Shown here piece by piece: positions 17,519 to 25,561 of a stretch of 64,000 nt of DNA. Made by a program: the position numbers and the translations under genes. Numbering within the stretch: position 1 is the first letter of the stretch; each line of letters opens with the position of its first letter. The notes beneath the pieces are model-generated. The model saw only the letters and a program-made list of their open reading frames with translations. It was not told the origin of the DNA and ran no database searches. Source of the DNA: Paenibacillus lacisoli (GTDB lineage Bacteria; Bacillota; Bacilli; Paenibacillales; Paenibacillaceae); NCBI RefSeq assembly GCF_030580655.1, contig NZ_JAUQTB010000005.1, forward strand, positions 186,001 through 250,000, read 5' to 3'.

Positions 17519-17618
17519 TTATCCACAACCTTCTGTGGAAATGATGTGCACAACCTGTTGGTAAATCCAAGAAAGTCTTGTAAATGGCAGGGGATAATGT
17601 GGATAAAGGTTATACACA
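17519..17618 (-). promoter_or_regulatory. Cluster of three DnaA boxes upstream of sda
   Basis: Three exact matches to TTATNCACA: TTATCCACA at 17519-17527 (plus), TGTGGATAA at 17598-17606 (so minus) and TTATACACA at 17610-17618 (plus). Near-matches lie at about 17534 and 17545. DnaA binding here would couple sda transcription to replication initiation, as described in B. subtilis. From 17620 to about 17900 the DNA is AT-rich with no gene that I can see. Confidence 0.85.
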
Positions 17619-17905
17619 GCTGCTGTGGACGAATCCGGCTCTTAAAATATTTCTTTGAAAATACAATGTAAGTAGTTTCAGAACTTTGAATTCGCCATGT
17701 ATATAGTTACAAATACCATATATTGATTACATTATAGCATTACATTCCATATATTGCTGTACAAAAACAAAATCAATCCCAAACGTTATCAATTTTTTCC
17801 AAAGTTTGGACTATAGATATATTTACCCTCCCATCTCTTATAAGAATCATTTTCTGAAAAATTAAATAAAGGATCGGGCATCTTATAGCAAAAGAGTGAA
17901 CTGAC

Positions 17906-17935
17906 TTTACACACCTTTATCAACAAAGATATATT
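17906..17935 (+). promoter_or_regulatory. Putative sigma-A promoter of the small membrane protein at 17997
   Basis: TTTACA, 18 bp, TATATT, about 60 bp upstream of the TTG start. Confidence 0.55.
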
Positions 17936-17996
17936 TAGATAGATTACCTTTCATACTGACCGCCTGAGCGCATATTATAGAAGGAGGATACAAGAA

Positions 17997-18209
17997 TTGG
18001 GTATTTTTGAGGTTTTTTATACGATTATGATGATCCTGATTATTGCTGCCCTGATCGGCATCACCGTCATGTGTTTTGTCATGGGCACCAAGCTGGCAAA
18101 AGGAAACACACATCGTGCTTTCGGTTTCGGCTGTATCGGCTTTGGGTTCATCAGTGCAGCCATCACCGTGTGGGCAATCTACTTTAACTTTATCGGGCCC
18201 TATGTGTAA
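17997..18209 (+). CDS. Small membrane protein, unknown function
   Basis: A 70-residue protein starting at TTG 17997 behind AAGGAGGAT. It has two hydrophobic helices (about residues 3-28 and 42-66) separated by a short polar turn with KLAKGNTHRA, so a hairpin in the membrane is likely, with the basic loop inside. It is a single gene with its own promoter and a terminator at 18255. No family is recognised. The excellent ribosome site and clean ends argue that it is a real gene. Confidence 0.7.
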   Translation: MGIFEVFYTIMMILIIAALIGITVMCFVMGTKLAKGNTHRAFGFGCIGFGFISAAITVWAIYFNFIGPYV

Positions 18210-18254
18210 ATTTTTTATATATTCCAGAAAATTGATTACCATCTTCTCGTACAG

Positions 18255-18292
18255 CCCCTATTGCCTTCTTCATGAAGATAATGGGGGTTTTT
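18255..18292 (+). terminator. Terminator of the small membrane protein gene
   Basis: CCCC-ATT-CTTC pairs with GAAG-AT-GGGG and is followed by GTTTTTG. Confidence 0.75.
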
Positions 18293-18334
18293 GTGGATCA
18301 ATCCGATAAAGCAGGAGGTCTTTCAGGTTAAGAT

Positions 18335-18363
18335 TTGTTGTCTGGCTCCGAGATTGATACAAT
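18335..18363 (+). promoter_or_regulatory. Sigma-A promoter of ppx
   Basis: TTGTTG, 17 bp, TACAAT. It lies inside the open upstream extension of the ppx frame, which supports the start at 18395. Confidence 0.75.
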
Positions 18364-18394
18364 GTCAATAACTTTCAGACAAGGAGCAGGAGAT

Positions 18395-19936
18395 ATGAAC
18401 AGCAGAGTCGGCATTATAGACATTGGATCCAACTCCATTCGATTGGTCATTTACGATGTGACGAGCGGGGGTGCCTATCGCGTCATACAGGAATGTAAGG
18501 AATCTGCACGGCTCAGTGCCAAGATCAGCCCCGACGGGACGATGAGCCGGGAGGCCGTGCTGACGGTAGTTCCGGTGCTGCAGCAGTTTCAGGAGGTGTG
18601 CCGGCTGTACGGTGTGTCCTCGGTGCGCACCGCGGCGACCGCTGCCATCCGTAATGCCGGGAACTCCGGTCAGATTGTGGATTGGCTTCAAGAAGAGACG
18701 GGTCTGACGATTGAGGTATTATCCGGGGATCAGGAGGGTTATGCCGGCTTCCTGGGTGTCATCAATACCATGAACCTAAGTGATGGGGCCATTATCGACA
18801 TTGGCGGGGGCAGTACAGAGATTACTCTGTTCCGCGGCCGGGATCGTCTGCGTACGTACTCTTTCCCTTTCGGTGCTGTAAACATGAATGTACGATTCGG
18901 ACACAGCGAGGGTGTGCCCTGGACATCAGAGCAGATCGAAGCACTCACCCGTCATGTCATTCAATCTCTGGATGAGCATGACTGGATTCGTGCAAATCCC
19001 GGGCTTCCATTGGTCGGACTGGGCGGAACCATCCGGACGCTTGGCAAGATCAATCAGAAGCGTTCCCACTACCCGCTGCCAGTGACTCACCATTATGAAA
19101 TGAGCAGGGAAGACGTGGAGCATTTCTTTACGACGCTGCCTGCCATGTCTTATACACAGCGGAAAAAGACGCCTGGGTTATCCAAGGATCGGGTGGATAT
19201 TATCATTCCAGGCCTGATTATTCTGCGGACCATCTTTCAATACATGCAGGCAACGCGCTACCTGATCAGCGGCTCAGGCCTGCGGGACGGCTTGTTCTAT
19301 GAACAGGTTAACCCGGAAACGCCGGTCGTCCGCGATCCTCTTGCCGCAGGTATCGACAATATCCTGGCCTTCGGTCCGCCGGTACCTCCGGAGCATCTGC
19401 AGCGCGTCCACGGTCATGCCCGGCTGCTGTATAACACCCTCTGCGAGCACGTCCAGCCGGCGGAGCGGACACTGGATGAGCGTCTTCTGTACACGGCCAG
19501 CCGACTGTACAAGATGGGGGCCACTCTGAATTACTACCAGTACACCCAGCATTCCATGTATTGGATCCTGCGCTCCGGCCTCAGTGGACTATCCCACCGG
19601 GAGACGGTACTGGCTGCCGCCGTTGCCGATTATCATCCCAAGAACCGTACGCCTCGGCTGATCCACGAATATGCCGATATTCTGGATGACCAGGACGATG
19701 TGCGCATTCAGCGCCTCGGTTCGCTGCTCAAACTGGCAGTTGCACTGGACCGCAGCGAGACCGGCACAGTTGAAGAGCTTGCCATACAGCAAAAAAGCGG
19801 CTCCCTGCGCCTGCGTCTGTTCAGCAGGGCGGAACCGCTCATCGAGCTGCGCGAGATGGAAGCCGCAGCCAAGGACATGCATAAAGCGTGGGACATTACG
19901 TTATCGTGGGAAGCTCTTCCCCTTTCCACGAACTGA
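18395..19936 (+). CDS. ppx: Exopolyphosphatase (Ppx/GppA family)
   Basis: Removes terminal phosphates from polyphosphate (or the 5' phosphate from pppGpp in the GppA branch). The N-terminal actin-like ATPase fold shows the phosphate-1 motif IIDIGSNSIRLVIYD (residues about 6-20), and phosphate-2 IIDIGGGSTEITLF near 132. A C-terminal HD-like helical region follows (about 310-510, with HGHARLLYNTL and HSMYWILR). ATG 18395 is chosen because AAGGAGCAGGAG precedes it and the promoter lies upstream; 513 residues. Its last 41 bases overlap the end of ppk on the other strand, so the enzymes that make and break polyphosphate share a 3' boundary. Confidence 0.92.
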   Translation: MNSRVGIIDIGSNSIRLVIYDVTSGGAYRVIQECKESARLSAKISPDGTMSREAVLTVVPVLQQFQEVCRLYGVSSVRTAATAAIRNAGNSGQIVDWLQEETGLTIEVLSGDQEGYAGFLGVINTMNLSDGAIIDIGGGSTEITLFRGRDRLRTYSFPFGAVNMNVRFGHSEGVPWTSEQIEALTRHVIQSLDEHDWIRANPGLPLVGLGGTIRTLGKINQKRSHYPLPVTHHYEMSREDVEHFFTTLPAMSYTQRKKTPGLSKDRVDIIIPGLIILRTIFQYMQATRYLISGSGLRDGLFYEQVNPETPVVRDPLAAGIDNILAFGPPVPPEHLQRVHGHARLLYNTLCEHVQPAERTLDERLLYTASRLYKMGATLNYYQYTQHSMYWILRSGLSGLSHRETVLAAAVADYHPKNRTPRLIHEYADILDDQDDVRIQRLGSLLKLAVALDRSETGTVEELAIQQKSGSLRLRLFSRAEPLIELREMEAAAKDMHKAWDITLSWEALPLSTN

Positions 19937-21995
19937 TTGATATGGCTTCAAACTGACTGCGCATCGGCTGCCCTTCGCAAGTAACGTAAGCGTAGCTTCC
20001 GTTCGGCAGCAGCTGCCTTGCCTTGACATTATCGCGCAGGGACAGATCCAGAATATGAATCAGCATCTCCTTCAGCCGGACATCGACCACTGGGCACATC
20101 AGCTCAATACGGCGTGTCAGGTTGCGGGTCATCCAGTCTGCGCTCGACAGATACACTTCCGGCTTGCCGCCGTTCTCGAAATGAAAGAGGCGGGAATGCT
20201 CCAGAAAGCGGTCTACGATGCTGATCACCTTAATATTCTCACTCAGGCCTTCAATGCCCGGACGTAGGCAGCAAACACCGCGAATGATAAGGTCAATTTT
20301 GACTCCGGCCTGGGATGCTGCGTATAGCTCGTCAATCATTTCCTGGTGAGACAGTGAATTAATCTTCGCCCGGATGCGGGCCGGCCTGCCGGCCAGTGCA
20401 TGTTCCGCTTCCCGGCGGATCAGGGCAAACAGCTTATCCTTCATACCGGTCGGCGCCACGGTTAATGCCTGCATATCCTTCGGTGCCGAATAGCCGGTAA
20501 TCTCATTGAACAGCTCCGATGCATCCTCCCCGATAACCGGATTGGCGGTGAACAAGCCGATATCCGTATAGACTCTGGCCGTATTCGCATTATAATTTCC
20601 TGTTCCCACATGAACATAACGTTTTAATGTATTTTGTTCACGACGAACAATCAGAATAATTTTGGCATGGGTCTTCAGTCCAACAAGACCGTATACAACA
20701 TGACAACCGGCCTTTTCCAGCTTACGGGCCCAGGCTATGTTGCGTTCTTCGTCAAACCTCGCCTTCAGCTCAACCACTACGGTCACCTGTTTTCCCGATT
20801 CCGCCGCCCGTGCAAGTGCCGAGATCAGCTGGGACTGTCCATTCACCCGGTACAGGGTCATTTTAATGGCCATCACCTGCGGGTCCTCGGAGGCTTCCTC
20901 CACAAAATCAGTCACCGCATCAAAAGACTCATACGGATGATATACCAGCACGTCCTGACGGCGAATGGTGGAGAAGTGATCCTCGGCCGGAGAGAATTCC
21001 TGCGGATACACCGGCTTGATCGGCGGGAATCGAAGGAAAGAGAAGCCTTCCAGACCATCGGCAAACGAGGCCAGAAAGCTCAGGTCCAGCGGCCCGTCAA
21101 TCTCGAAAATATGATCATACAGCTCAAATTCCTCCCGCAGCTCCGCCAGTGCATAAGGGTGAATCCCCTTCTCCACTTCAAGGCGGACCGGAGCTCCGCG
21201 CTGTCTGCGGCGCAGCTCCTTCTCAATCTCCTCCAGCAGATCCTCTGCCTCTTCCTCGTTAATGGCCAAATCTGCATTGCGTGTCAGACGGAATCCGTGC
21301 ACATCTACCGGAATGTAGCCGCTGAACAGAGTGTGGATATGATGCTTAATGAGCTCCTCGCTAAGGATAAAGGAGCGCTTTTTGCTGTTCGCACGGTAAG
21401 GCACCGGGATAACACGCGGGATGTTGGAAGGAACCTGAACGATCGCGAAGAATGGCTCCTCCCCTTCCGGCTCGCCCTCTTTTCTCAGCACAACAGCCAG
21501 ATATACATATTTATTGTGCACCAGCGGGAACGGCCGGCTCTGATCGACCGCCATCGGTGTAAGCACCGGAAAAATAATATCATGGTAGTAGGTGTCCATG
21601 GCCTTCTGCTGGGTTTGACTCAGGTCTCCGTAATCCAGAAACATCAATCCTTTTTTTGCCAGCTGACGGGACAGATCGCGGAAGGTCCGGTACTGCTCGT
21701 GCACCATAGCCGCCGTACGCTTCATCAGACGCTTGTACAGACCGGCCGGCGTGTAGCCTGTAAAATCCTTTTTCGTATACCCCGCCTTAATTTTCTCGAA
21801 TGTCTCTGCTGCACGCACGCTCATGAACTCATCGAGGTTGCTGCCCATGATCGCGACGAACTTGGCGCGCTCCAGCAAAGGCGTCTCCGGATCCTGAGCT
21901 TCCTCCAGGACACGGCGGTTGAATTCGATCCAGCTTAAATCTCGGTTCAAATAACGATATGACGCACCTTTGTCATCTAGATTGATATGTTTCAT
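19896..21995 (-). CDS. ppk: Polyphosphate kinase 1
   Basis: Makes polyphosphate from ATP, reversibly, at the membrane. The 699 residues follow the PPK1 plan: N domain from RYLNRDLSWIEFNRRVL, head domain, then two PLD-like catalytic domains. The autophosphorylated histidine lies in GLKTHAKI (near residue 442) and the second essential one in FLEHSRLF (near 600). The HVGTGNYN segment is also intact. About 140 bp upstream are three 11-bp-spaced TTAACA/TTTACA boxes that look like PhoP binding sites, so phosphate starvation may induce it. It converges on and overlaps ppx. Confidence 0.96.
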   Translation of the reverse strand: MKHINLDDKGASYRYLNRDLSWIEFNRRVLEEAQDPETPLLERAKFVAIMGSNLDEFMSVRAAETFEKIKAGYTKKDFTGYTPAGLYKRLMKRTAAMVHEQYRTFRDLSRQLAKKGLMFLDYGDLSQTQQKAMDTYYHDIIFPVLTPMAVDQSRPFPLVHNKYVYLAVVLRKEGEPEGEEPFFAIVQVPSNIPRVIPVPYRANSKKRSFILSEELIKHHIHTLFSGYIPVDVHGFRLTRNADLAINEEEAEDLLEEIEKELRRRQRGAPVRLEVEKGIHPYALAELREEFELYDHIFEIDGPLDLSFLASFADGLEGFSFLRFPPIKPVYPQEFSPAEDHFSTIRRQDVLVYHPYESFDAVTDFVEEASEDPQVMAIKMTLYRVNGQSQLISALARAAESGKQVTVVVELKARFDEERNIAWARKLEKAGCHVVYGLVGLKTHAKIILIVRREQNTLKRYVHVGTGNYNANTARVYTDIGLFTANPVIGEDASELFNEITGYSAPKDMQALTVAPTGMKDKLFALIRREAEHALAGRPARIRAKINSLSHQEMIDELYAASQAGVKIDLIIRGVCCLRPGIEGLSENIKVISIVDRFLEHSRLFHFENGGKPEVYLSSADWMTRNLTRRIELMCPVVDVRLKEMLIHILDLSLRDNVKARQLLPNGSYAYVTCEGQPMRSQFEAISISSWKGEELPTIT

Positions 21996-22092
21996 ACAGC
22001 CTCCGTTAATCTGCTTCCGGTATTTTGCCTGGTTTTTGCTCCTTCTTCCGCATTGATAACCAGGAAACCGGATGCTTCAATCAGTCCTATCC

Positions 22093-22098
22093 ATTGTA
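22093..22098 (-). promoter_or_regulatory. Putative -10 box of ppk
   Basis: TACAAT on the minus strand, about 30 bp downstream of the PhoP-box-like repeats and without a good -35 box, as expected of an activator-dependent promoter. Confidence 0.45.
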
Positions 22099-22130
22099 CT
22101 ACTGCAGCAAAGCACCAAGCATCATCGTAG

Positions 22131-22158
22131 TGTTAACGCAATGTAAATTAAATGTTAA
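22131..22158 (-). promoter_or_regulatory. PhoP-box-like direct repeats upstream of ppk
   Basis: On the minus strand TTAACA, 5 bp, TTTACA, 5 bp, TTAACA: three hexamers at an 11-bp period. This matches the TT(A/C/T)A(C/T)A tandem repeat bound by phosphorylated PhoP in Bacillus. Confidence 0.65.
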
Positions 22159-22366
22159 CCCGCTTCTTTTTCTAAAAATCCATCACGGCTGGAGATGAAA
22201 CTTCCCCCGAGCCATCTGCTGTCTCTATTCTATCAGTTTCTCCCTTACCTGCGCATCTACTGCCTGCATAAAGTCAATGAAAAAGCCTTTACTTCCGCCG
22301 CCGTACAAGGTAAAGTGGTAACGTTCGCATGAATAACCCGGGACCGTCCAAAGGAGGCCAAGATTG

Positions 22367-22603
22367 ATGAATTCGAACAAACCTCGAATCCTCGATAAAA
22401 ATATTGATTTCTTCGTTGCCGCACTGTCGCAAAGCCTTGTATCTGTCTGGCAGGAGGATCCGGCCGGCGTCTATTGTGAGATCGGAGTCGGTTACGTGGA
22501 GCAGTTCTCGGATGATACGATCCGGATTCGCAGTGAAGAAGGCCGTCTTAGTTATTTTGCACGTGACAACGCCATGTTCCAGGCACTCGTCAATTCGAAT
22601 TAA
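22367..22603 (+). CDS. Conserved-looking small protein, unknown function
   Basis: A 78-residue acidic soluble protein (MNSNKPRILDKNIDFFVAAL...). AGGAGG at 22352 precedes both a TTG at 22364 and the ATG at 22367; the ATG is preferred. The protein has an amphipathic N-terminal helix and then short beta-prone stretches (VYCEIGVGYVEQF, TIRIRSEEGRL). No motif is recognised. It is a single gene closed by a terminator at 22611. Clear ribosome site and terminator support it as real. Confidence 0.7.
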   Translation: MNSNKPRILDKNIDFFVAALSQSLVSVWQEDPAGVYCEIGVGYVEQFSDDTIRIRSEEGRLSYFARDNAMFQALVNSN

Positions 22604-22610
22604 TTAGCTG

Positions 22611-22646
22611 AATCCCCATCTCCATGAAGAGATGAGGGATTTTTTA
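22611..22646 (+). terminator. Terminator after the 78-residue protein gene
   Basis: AATCCC-CATCTC pairs with GAGATG-GGGATT, followed by six T. Confidence 0.9.
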
Positions 22647-22686
22647 GTATAAGCGGAAATAAGCAGCAGATCCCTCCCCGGCCGCT

Positions 22687-22715
22687 TTGAACGATTCAAT
22701 AAAAAGGTGTATCCT
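22687..22715 (+). promoter_or_regulatory. Putative sigma-A promoter of mqnB-mqnD
   Basis: TTGAAC, 17 bp, TATCCT, about 100 bp upstream of the mqnB ATG. Confidence 0.55.
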
Positions 22716-22812
22716 TTTAAGGTGCACTTCGTGCAATGAATCACATGATAAGCCGGGCATCTGTTCCGAATCCATGGGACGCCCTGCCGATCTTATATAA
22801 GGAGATACCGCC

Positions 22813-23475
22813 ATGAATGATTCTTCTACATCGTCCGTGCTGATTATGACTGCCGTCGAAGCCGAGCGGCAGGCCGTGCTGCGCGGACTGAACGGTGACG
22901 ACCGCTTTGACGTCGTCATTGCCGGTGTCGGCGCGCCGAGCGCTGCCGCCCGAACGGCGGCGGCCATTGCCGCCAGACCTGAGGCCTACCGCTGTGTCAT
23001 CAGCGCAGGCATTGGCGGCGGCTTCGCCGGCAGAGCCGCCCTCGGCGAGATCGTTATCGCCGATACGATCATCGCCGCCGATCTCGGTGCCGAGACGCCC
23101 GACGGCTTCGCCAGCGTGGACGAGCTGGGCTTCGGCTCGAGCCGGATCGAGGCGGCCCCTGCGCTGTCCCAGCGCTGGGCCGCGGCTCTGCAGGCAGCCG
23201 GCCTGCCTGCACGGTATGGCCCCGTGTTGACCGTCAACACGGCGACAGGCACAGCGGCGACAGCCGAAGCGCTCGCCGCCCGCTATCCCGGCGCTGCCGC
23301 GGAAGCGATGGAGGGCTATGGCGCGGCGGTTGCCGCCCAGGCGCAGCAGATCCCGGCACTCGAGATCCGGACGATCTCGAATGCTGTCGGCCCGCGTGAC
23401 CGCGCCGCGTGGCGTATCCCAGAAGCACTGCAGCAGCTGCAGGCTGCTGTTTCCATTTTACCGGAGGTGTTATAG
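22813..23475 (+). CDS. mqnB: Futalosine hydrolase
   Basis: Cleaves hypoxanthine from futalosine (or its deamino-type precursor) to give dehypoxanthine futalosine in the menaquinone pathway. It is a 220-residue member of the nucleoside-phosphorylase fold: ILIMTAVEAER-like start, VISAGIGGGFAG near 65, and EAMEGYGAAVAAQ with the NAVGPRDRAAW region near the end, as in MqnB. Ribosome site AAGGAG. Its stop codon touches the mqnD start, so the two are translationally linked. The gene is strikingly richer in G+C and in alanine than its neighbours. Confidence 0.9.
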   Translation: MNDSSTSSVLIMTAVEAERQAVLRGLNGDDRFDVVIAGVGAPSAAARTAAAIAARPEAYRCVISAGIGGGFAGRAALGEIVIADTIIAADLGAETPDGFASVDELGFGSSRIEAAPALSQRWAAALQAAGLPARYGPVLTVNTATGTAATAEALAARYPGAAAEAMEGYGAAVAAQAQQIPALEIRTISNAVGPRDRAAWRIPEALQQLQAAVSILPEVL

Positions 23476-24318
23476 ATGAGGATTGCTTATTCCCCTTGCC
23501 CCAACGATACTTTTGTCTTTCATGCCCTGACGCACGGGCTGGTACCGGGCGCACCCGCGTTTGACGTGACTTTCGCGGATATCGACATTACCAATAATCT
23601 GGCTGTGCAGCCGAACGATCTTGATGTCATGAAAATCTCGTACGCTGCCCTTCCTTGGGTTCTGGACGAGTATGCCCTGCTTCCAACCGGAGGAGCACTG
23701 GGACGCGGCTGCGGTCCGCTCGTGCTGACACGCGGCGACGACAGCTTCACGCCTGATCCGGCTCTTCTGTCCGGCAAGCGGGTAGCCGTACCAAGTGAGC
23801 GCTCAACCGCTTATCTGCTGTTCCGCTTGTGGGCAGCCCAGAATGTGCCTGGCGGTGTCGGCGAGATTGTCGTCATGCCGTTTGATCAGATTATGCCGGC
23901 GGTACGCGACGGCATGATTGATGCCGGCCTTGTCATCCATGAAGCACGCTTCACCTATCAGAACTACGGTCTGAAGCTGCTGCGTGATATGGGAAGCTGG
24001 TGGGAAGCCGATACCGGGCTGCCGATTCCGCTGGGCGCCATTATTGCGCGCCGCACCCTGGATGCCGATCAGCTCACTTCCTGGATCCGGTCTTCCGTAG
24101 AGTATGCCTGGAAGCATCCGGAAGCGTCACGCGATTATGTCGCAGAGCATGCCCAGGAAATGTCCCCGGACGTAACCCAGGCTCACATTGACCTTTATGT
24201 GAATGAATTTACCGCCAATCTCGGCAATGACGGGTATGCGGCAATTGAGGCGCTGCTGGGCCGTGCTGCGGAAGAGGGCCTTGTACCGAAATTCGATCTG
24301 GAGCTGCTCCGCAACTAA
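23476..24318 (+). CDS. mqnD: 1,4-dihydroxy-6-naphthoate synthase
   Basis: Converts cyclic dehypoxanthine futalosine into 1,4-dihydroxy-6-naphthoate, the ring precursor of menaquinone. At 280 residues it has a periplasmic-binding-protein-like fold; the opening IAYSPCPNDTFVFHALTHGLV and the KISYAALPW and GRGCGPLVL segments are MqnD signatures. The ATG abuts the mqnB TAG. The gene closes the short operon with a weak terminator after it. Partners in this window are mqnE and a UbiD-type decarboxylase. Confidence 0.95.
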   Translation: MRIAYSPCPNDTFVFHALTHGLVPGAPAFDVTFADIDITNNLAVQPNDLDVMKISYAALPWVLDEYALLPTGGALGRGCGPLVLTRGDDSFTPDPALLSGKRVAVPSERSTAYLLFRLWAAQNVPGGVGEIVVMPFDQIMPAVRDGMIDAGLVIHEARFTYQNYGLKLLRDMGSWWEADTGLPIPLGAIIARRTLDADQLTSWIRSSVEYAWKHPEASRDYVAEHAQEMSPDVTQAHIDLYVNEFTANLGNDGYAAIEALLGRAAEEGLVPKFDLELLRN

Positions 24319-24334
24319 TTTAGATTAAAGACAA

Positions 24335-24377
24335 AGAAGGGCCTGCCGCTGATCTCCAGCCGGAGACTCTTCTTTTG
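24335..24377 (+). terminator. Weak terminator after mqnD
   Basis: AAGAAG pairs with CTTCTT around an imperfect inner stem, followed by TTGCAATTT. Confidence 0.4.
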
Positions 24378-24403
24378 CAATTTCGGTCTGCGCTTTTGAT
24401 GTT

Positions 24404-24622
24404 TTAATCTTCTTCACGGTTGTCATAATCCTCATCCCGCTGATACGAAACCAGCAGGCCGATGCCAATGGCAGCCATCGCGACCGGGATAATAATCCAC
24501 CACAGGCTTAACCGAAATAGACTGTAGCCTGACTGATGGGTGAGCGCAGAGACTATAAACCCGGTGCAAATCATGATGACGGCCGATAATAATGAAATAC
24601 TGCCCAAAAAGAGTTTTACCAT
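24404..24622 (-). CDS. Small membrane protein, unknown function
   Basis: A 72-residue protein with two membrane helices (MVKLFLGSISLLSAVIMICTG and a second after about residue 36 with WWIIIPVAMAAIGIGLLV) and an acidic tail DEDYDNREED. ATG 24622 is chosen because AGGTGGGGTGG precedes it; the frame is open further upstream without a ribosome site. It is convergent with mqnD and divergent from the YvrJ-like gene. No family is recognised. Confidence 0.65.
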   Translation of the reverse strand: MVKLFLGSISLLSAVIMICTGFIVSALTHQSGYSLFRLSLWWIIIPVAMAAIGIGLLVSYQRDEDYDNREED

Positions 24623-24761
24623 CAGACCACCCCACCTGATCACAGTTCTAATACTAATCCCTACCCTGCCAGACACAATTTGTACCAAAAAGGTTGTGTT
24701 AAGCCGTACAAATTCTTCTTCCATATAGAGAAACCACTTTACCCTAAAGGAGCGGATCGGT

Positions 24762-24929
24762 ATGACGATGCAGCAATGGCCGGAGTGGATTACGAATGTG
24801 GGGTTTCCGGTGACCGTTGCCTTGGTTCTGCTGGCTTACGTGCTCCGGTTAAACGGTCAGCGCCTGGACAAGATGGAGGAGGCCTTAAAGGAACTGAAAG
24901 AGCTCCTGGGGAGCAGACATACACGTTGA
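24762..24929 (+). CDS. YvrJ-family small membrane protein
   Basis: A 55-residue protein with the YvrJ pattern: WITNVGFPVTVALVLLAYVLRL forms one membrane helix with the NVGFP motif at its start, followed by a charged amphipathic helix (QRLDKMEEALKELKELLG). The family is widespread in Firmicutes and resembles holin-like or bacteriocin-like peptides, but its role is not established. AAAGGAG lies 10 bp before the ATG. It faces the terminator shared with the Fe-S carrier gene. Confidence 0.75.
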   Translation: MTMQQWPEWITNVGFPVTVALVLLAYVLRLNGQRLDKMEEALKELKELLGSRHTR

Positions 24930-24953
24930 AGAAGCTGAAGCTATGTATAAAAT

Positions 24954-25003
24954 AAGGCTCGGCCTGCAAAGAGAATTCCGTTTCTCTGCTGCAGCCGAGC
25001 CTT
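24954..25003. terminator. Bidirectional terminator between YvrJ-like and Fe-S carrier genes
   Basis: AAGGCTCGGC and GCCGAGCCTT with an inner stem, flanked by TTTATTTTG on the right and its A/T-rich counterpart on the left. Confidence 0.88.
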
Positions 25004-25047
25004 TATTTTGTGTAGGGCATCTCAATGGTGTGTGTACAGCTATCCTG

Positions 25048-25407
25048 TCAGCACTGCTCCGGATTGGGCACTCCCGCATCCTCACGGGTACGGAAGCTGG
25101 AACCGCAGCCGCAGGTCGCGATCGCGTTCGGATTATGGATCGTGAACCCGCCGGACATCCCGGATTCTTCAAAGTCGATCTCAAGCCCGTTCAGGTACTT
25201 CAGATCCTCCTTGTTCACAACCACCTTCATATCCTGTACTTCCATATATATATCCTCGTCGGATTCTTTGTCGTCAAAGCCCATCGCATAAGAAAAGCCG
25301 CTGCAGCCTCCAGTTGCCACGCCTAGACGCAGAAACATGTTTGGAATCTCCTGCTGTGCCAGCATATCCTTCAGCCGGTCAGCCGCTGTTTCGCTAATGT
25401 TAATCAT
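25048..25407 (-). CDS. A-type Fe-S cluster carrier (HesB/IscA family, YutM-like)
   Basis: A scaffold or carrier that hands Fe-S clusters to target enzymes. At 119 residues it holds the three conserved cysteines: C35 in TGGCSGFSY and C99/C101 in ATCGCGSSF. AAAGGAG precedes the ATG with good spacing. In Bacillus the yutM gene lies close to yutJ, yuzB and yutI; the same set is found here within 3.5 kb, pointing to a shared Fe-S/redox role. Likely clients nearby include MqnE, a radical SAM enzyme. Confidence 0.92.
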   Translation of the reverse strand: MINISETAADRLKDMLAQQEIPNMFLRLGVATGGCSGFSYAMGFDDKESDEDIYMEVQDMKVVVNKEDLKYLNGLEIDFEESGMSGGFTIHNPNAIATCGCGSSFRTREDAGVPNPEQC

Positions 25408-25526
25408 CTGAAATCACTCCTTTGACTAATTGGTCTATTCAAGTATACTCCACTGTTCACAGGTGCTCAAGTCATGGATTACCTGATCGGTTGAGTGCTT
25501 TTGGCCCGTTTTTATTTACCATTGTA

Positions 25527-25555
25527 TTGAACACCCGGAAGGTGAGGTTTATAAT
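25527..25555 (+). promoter_or_regulatory. Sigma-A promoter upstream of mqnE with a long leader
   Basis: TTGAAC, 17 bp, TATAAT. Transcription would start near 25562, leaving a leader of about 310 nt before the mqnE ATG. Confidence 0.7.
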
Positions 25556-25561
25556 AGATAG

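Noticed and set aside
17447..17700. DnaA boxes and AT-rich DNA taken as a replication origin
   Set aside because: dnaA, dnaN and the usual oriC neighbours are absent, and the boxes are explained by the sda promoter.
16960..18209. The small zinc-ribbon and membrane-protein genes with sda as a mobile or toxin-antitoxin island
   Set aside because: No integrase, repeats, composition change or paired toxin/antitoxin features were found; each gene has its own signals.
20634..21938. A 434-codon plus-strand frame opposite ppk
   Set aside because: It mirrors the ppk reading frame and has no ribosome site; ppk motifs are intact on the other strand.
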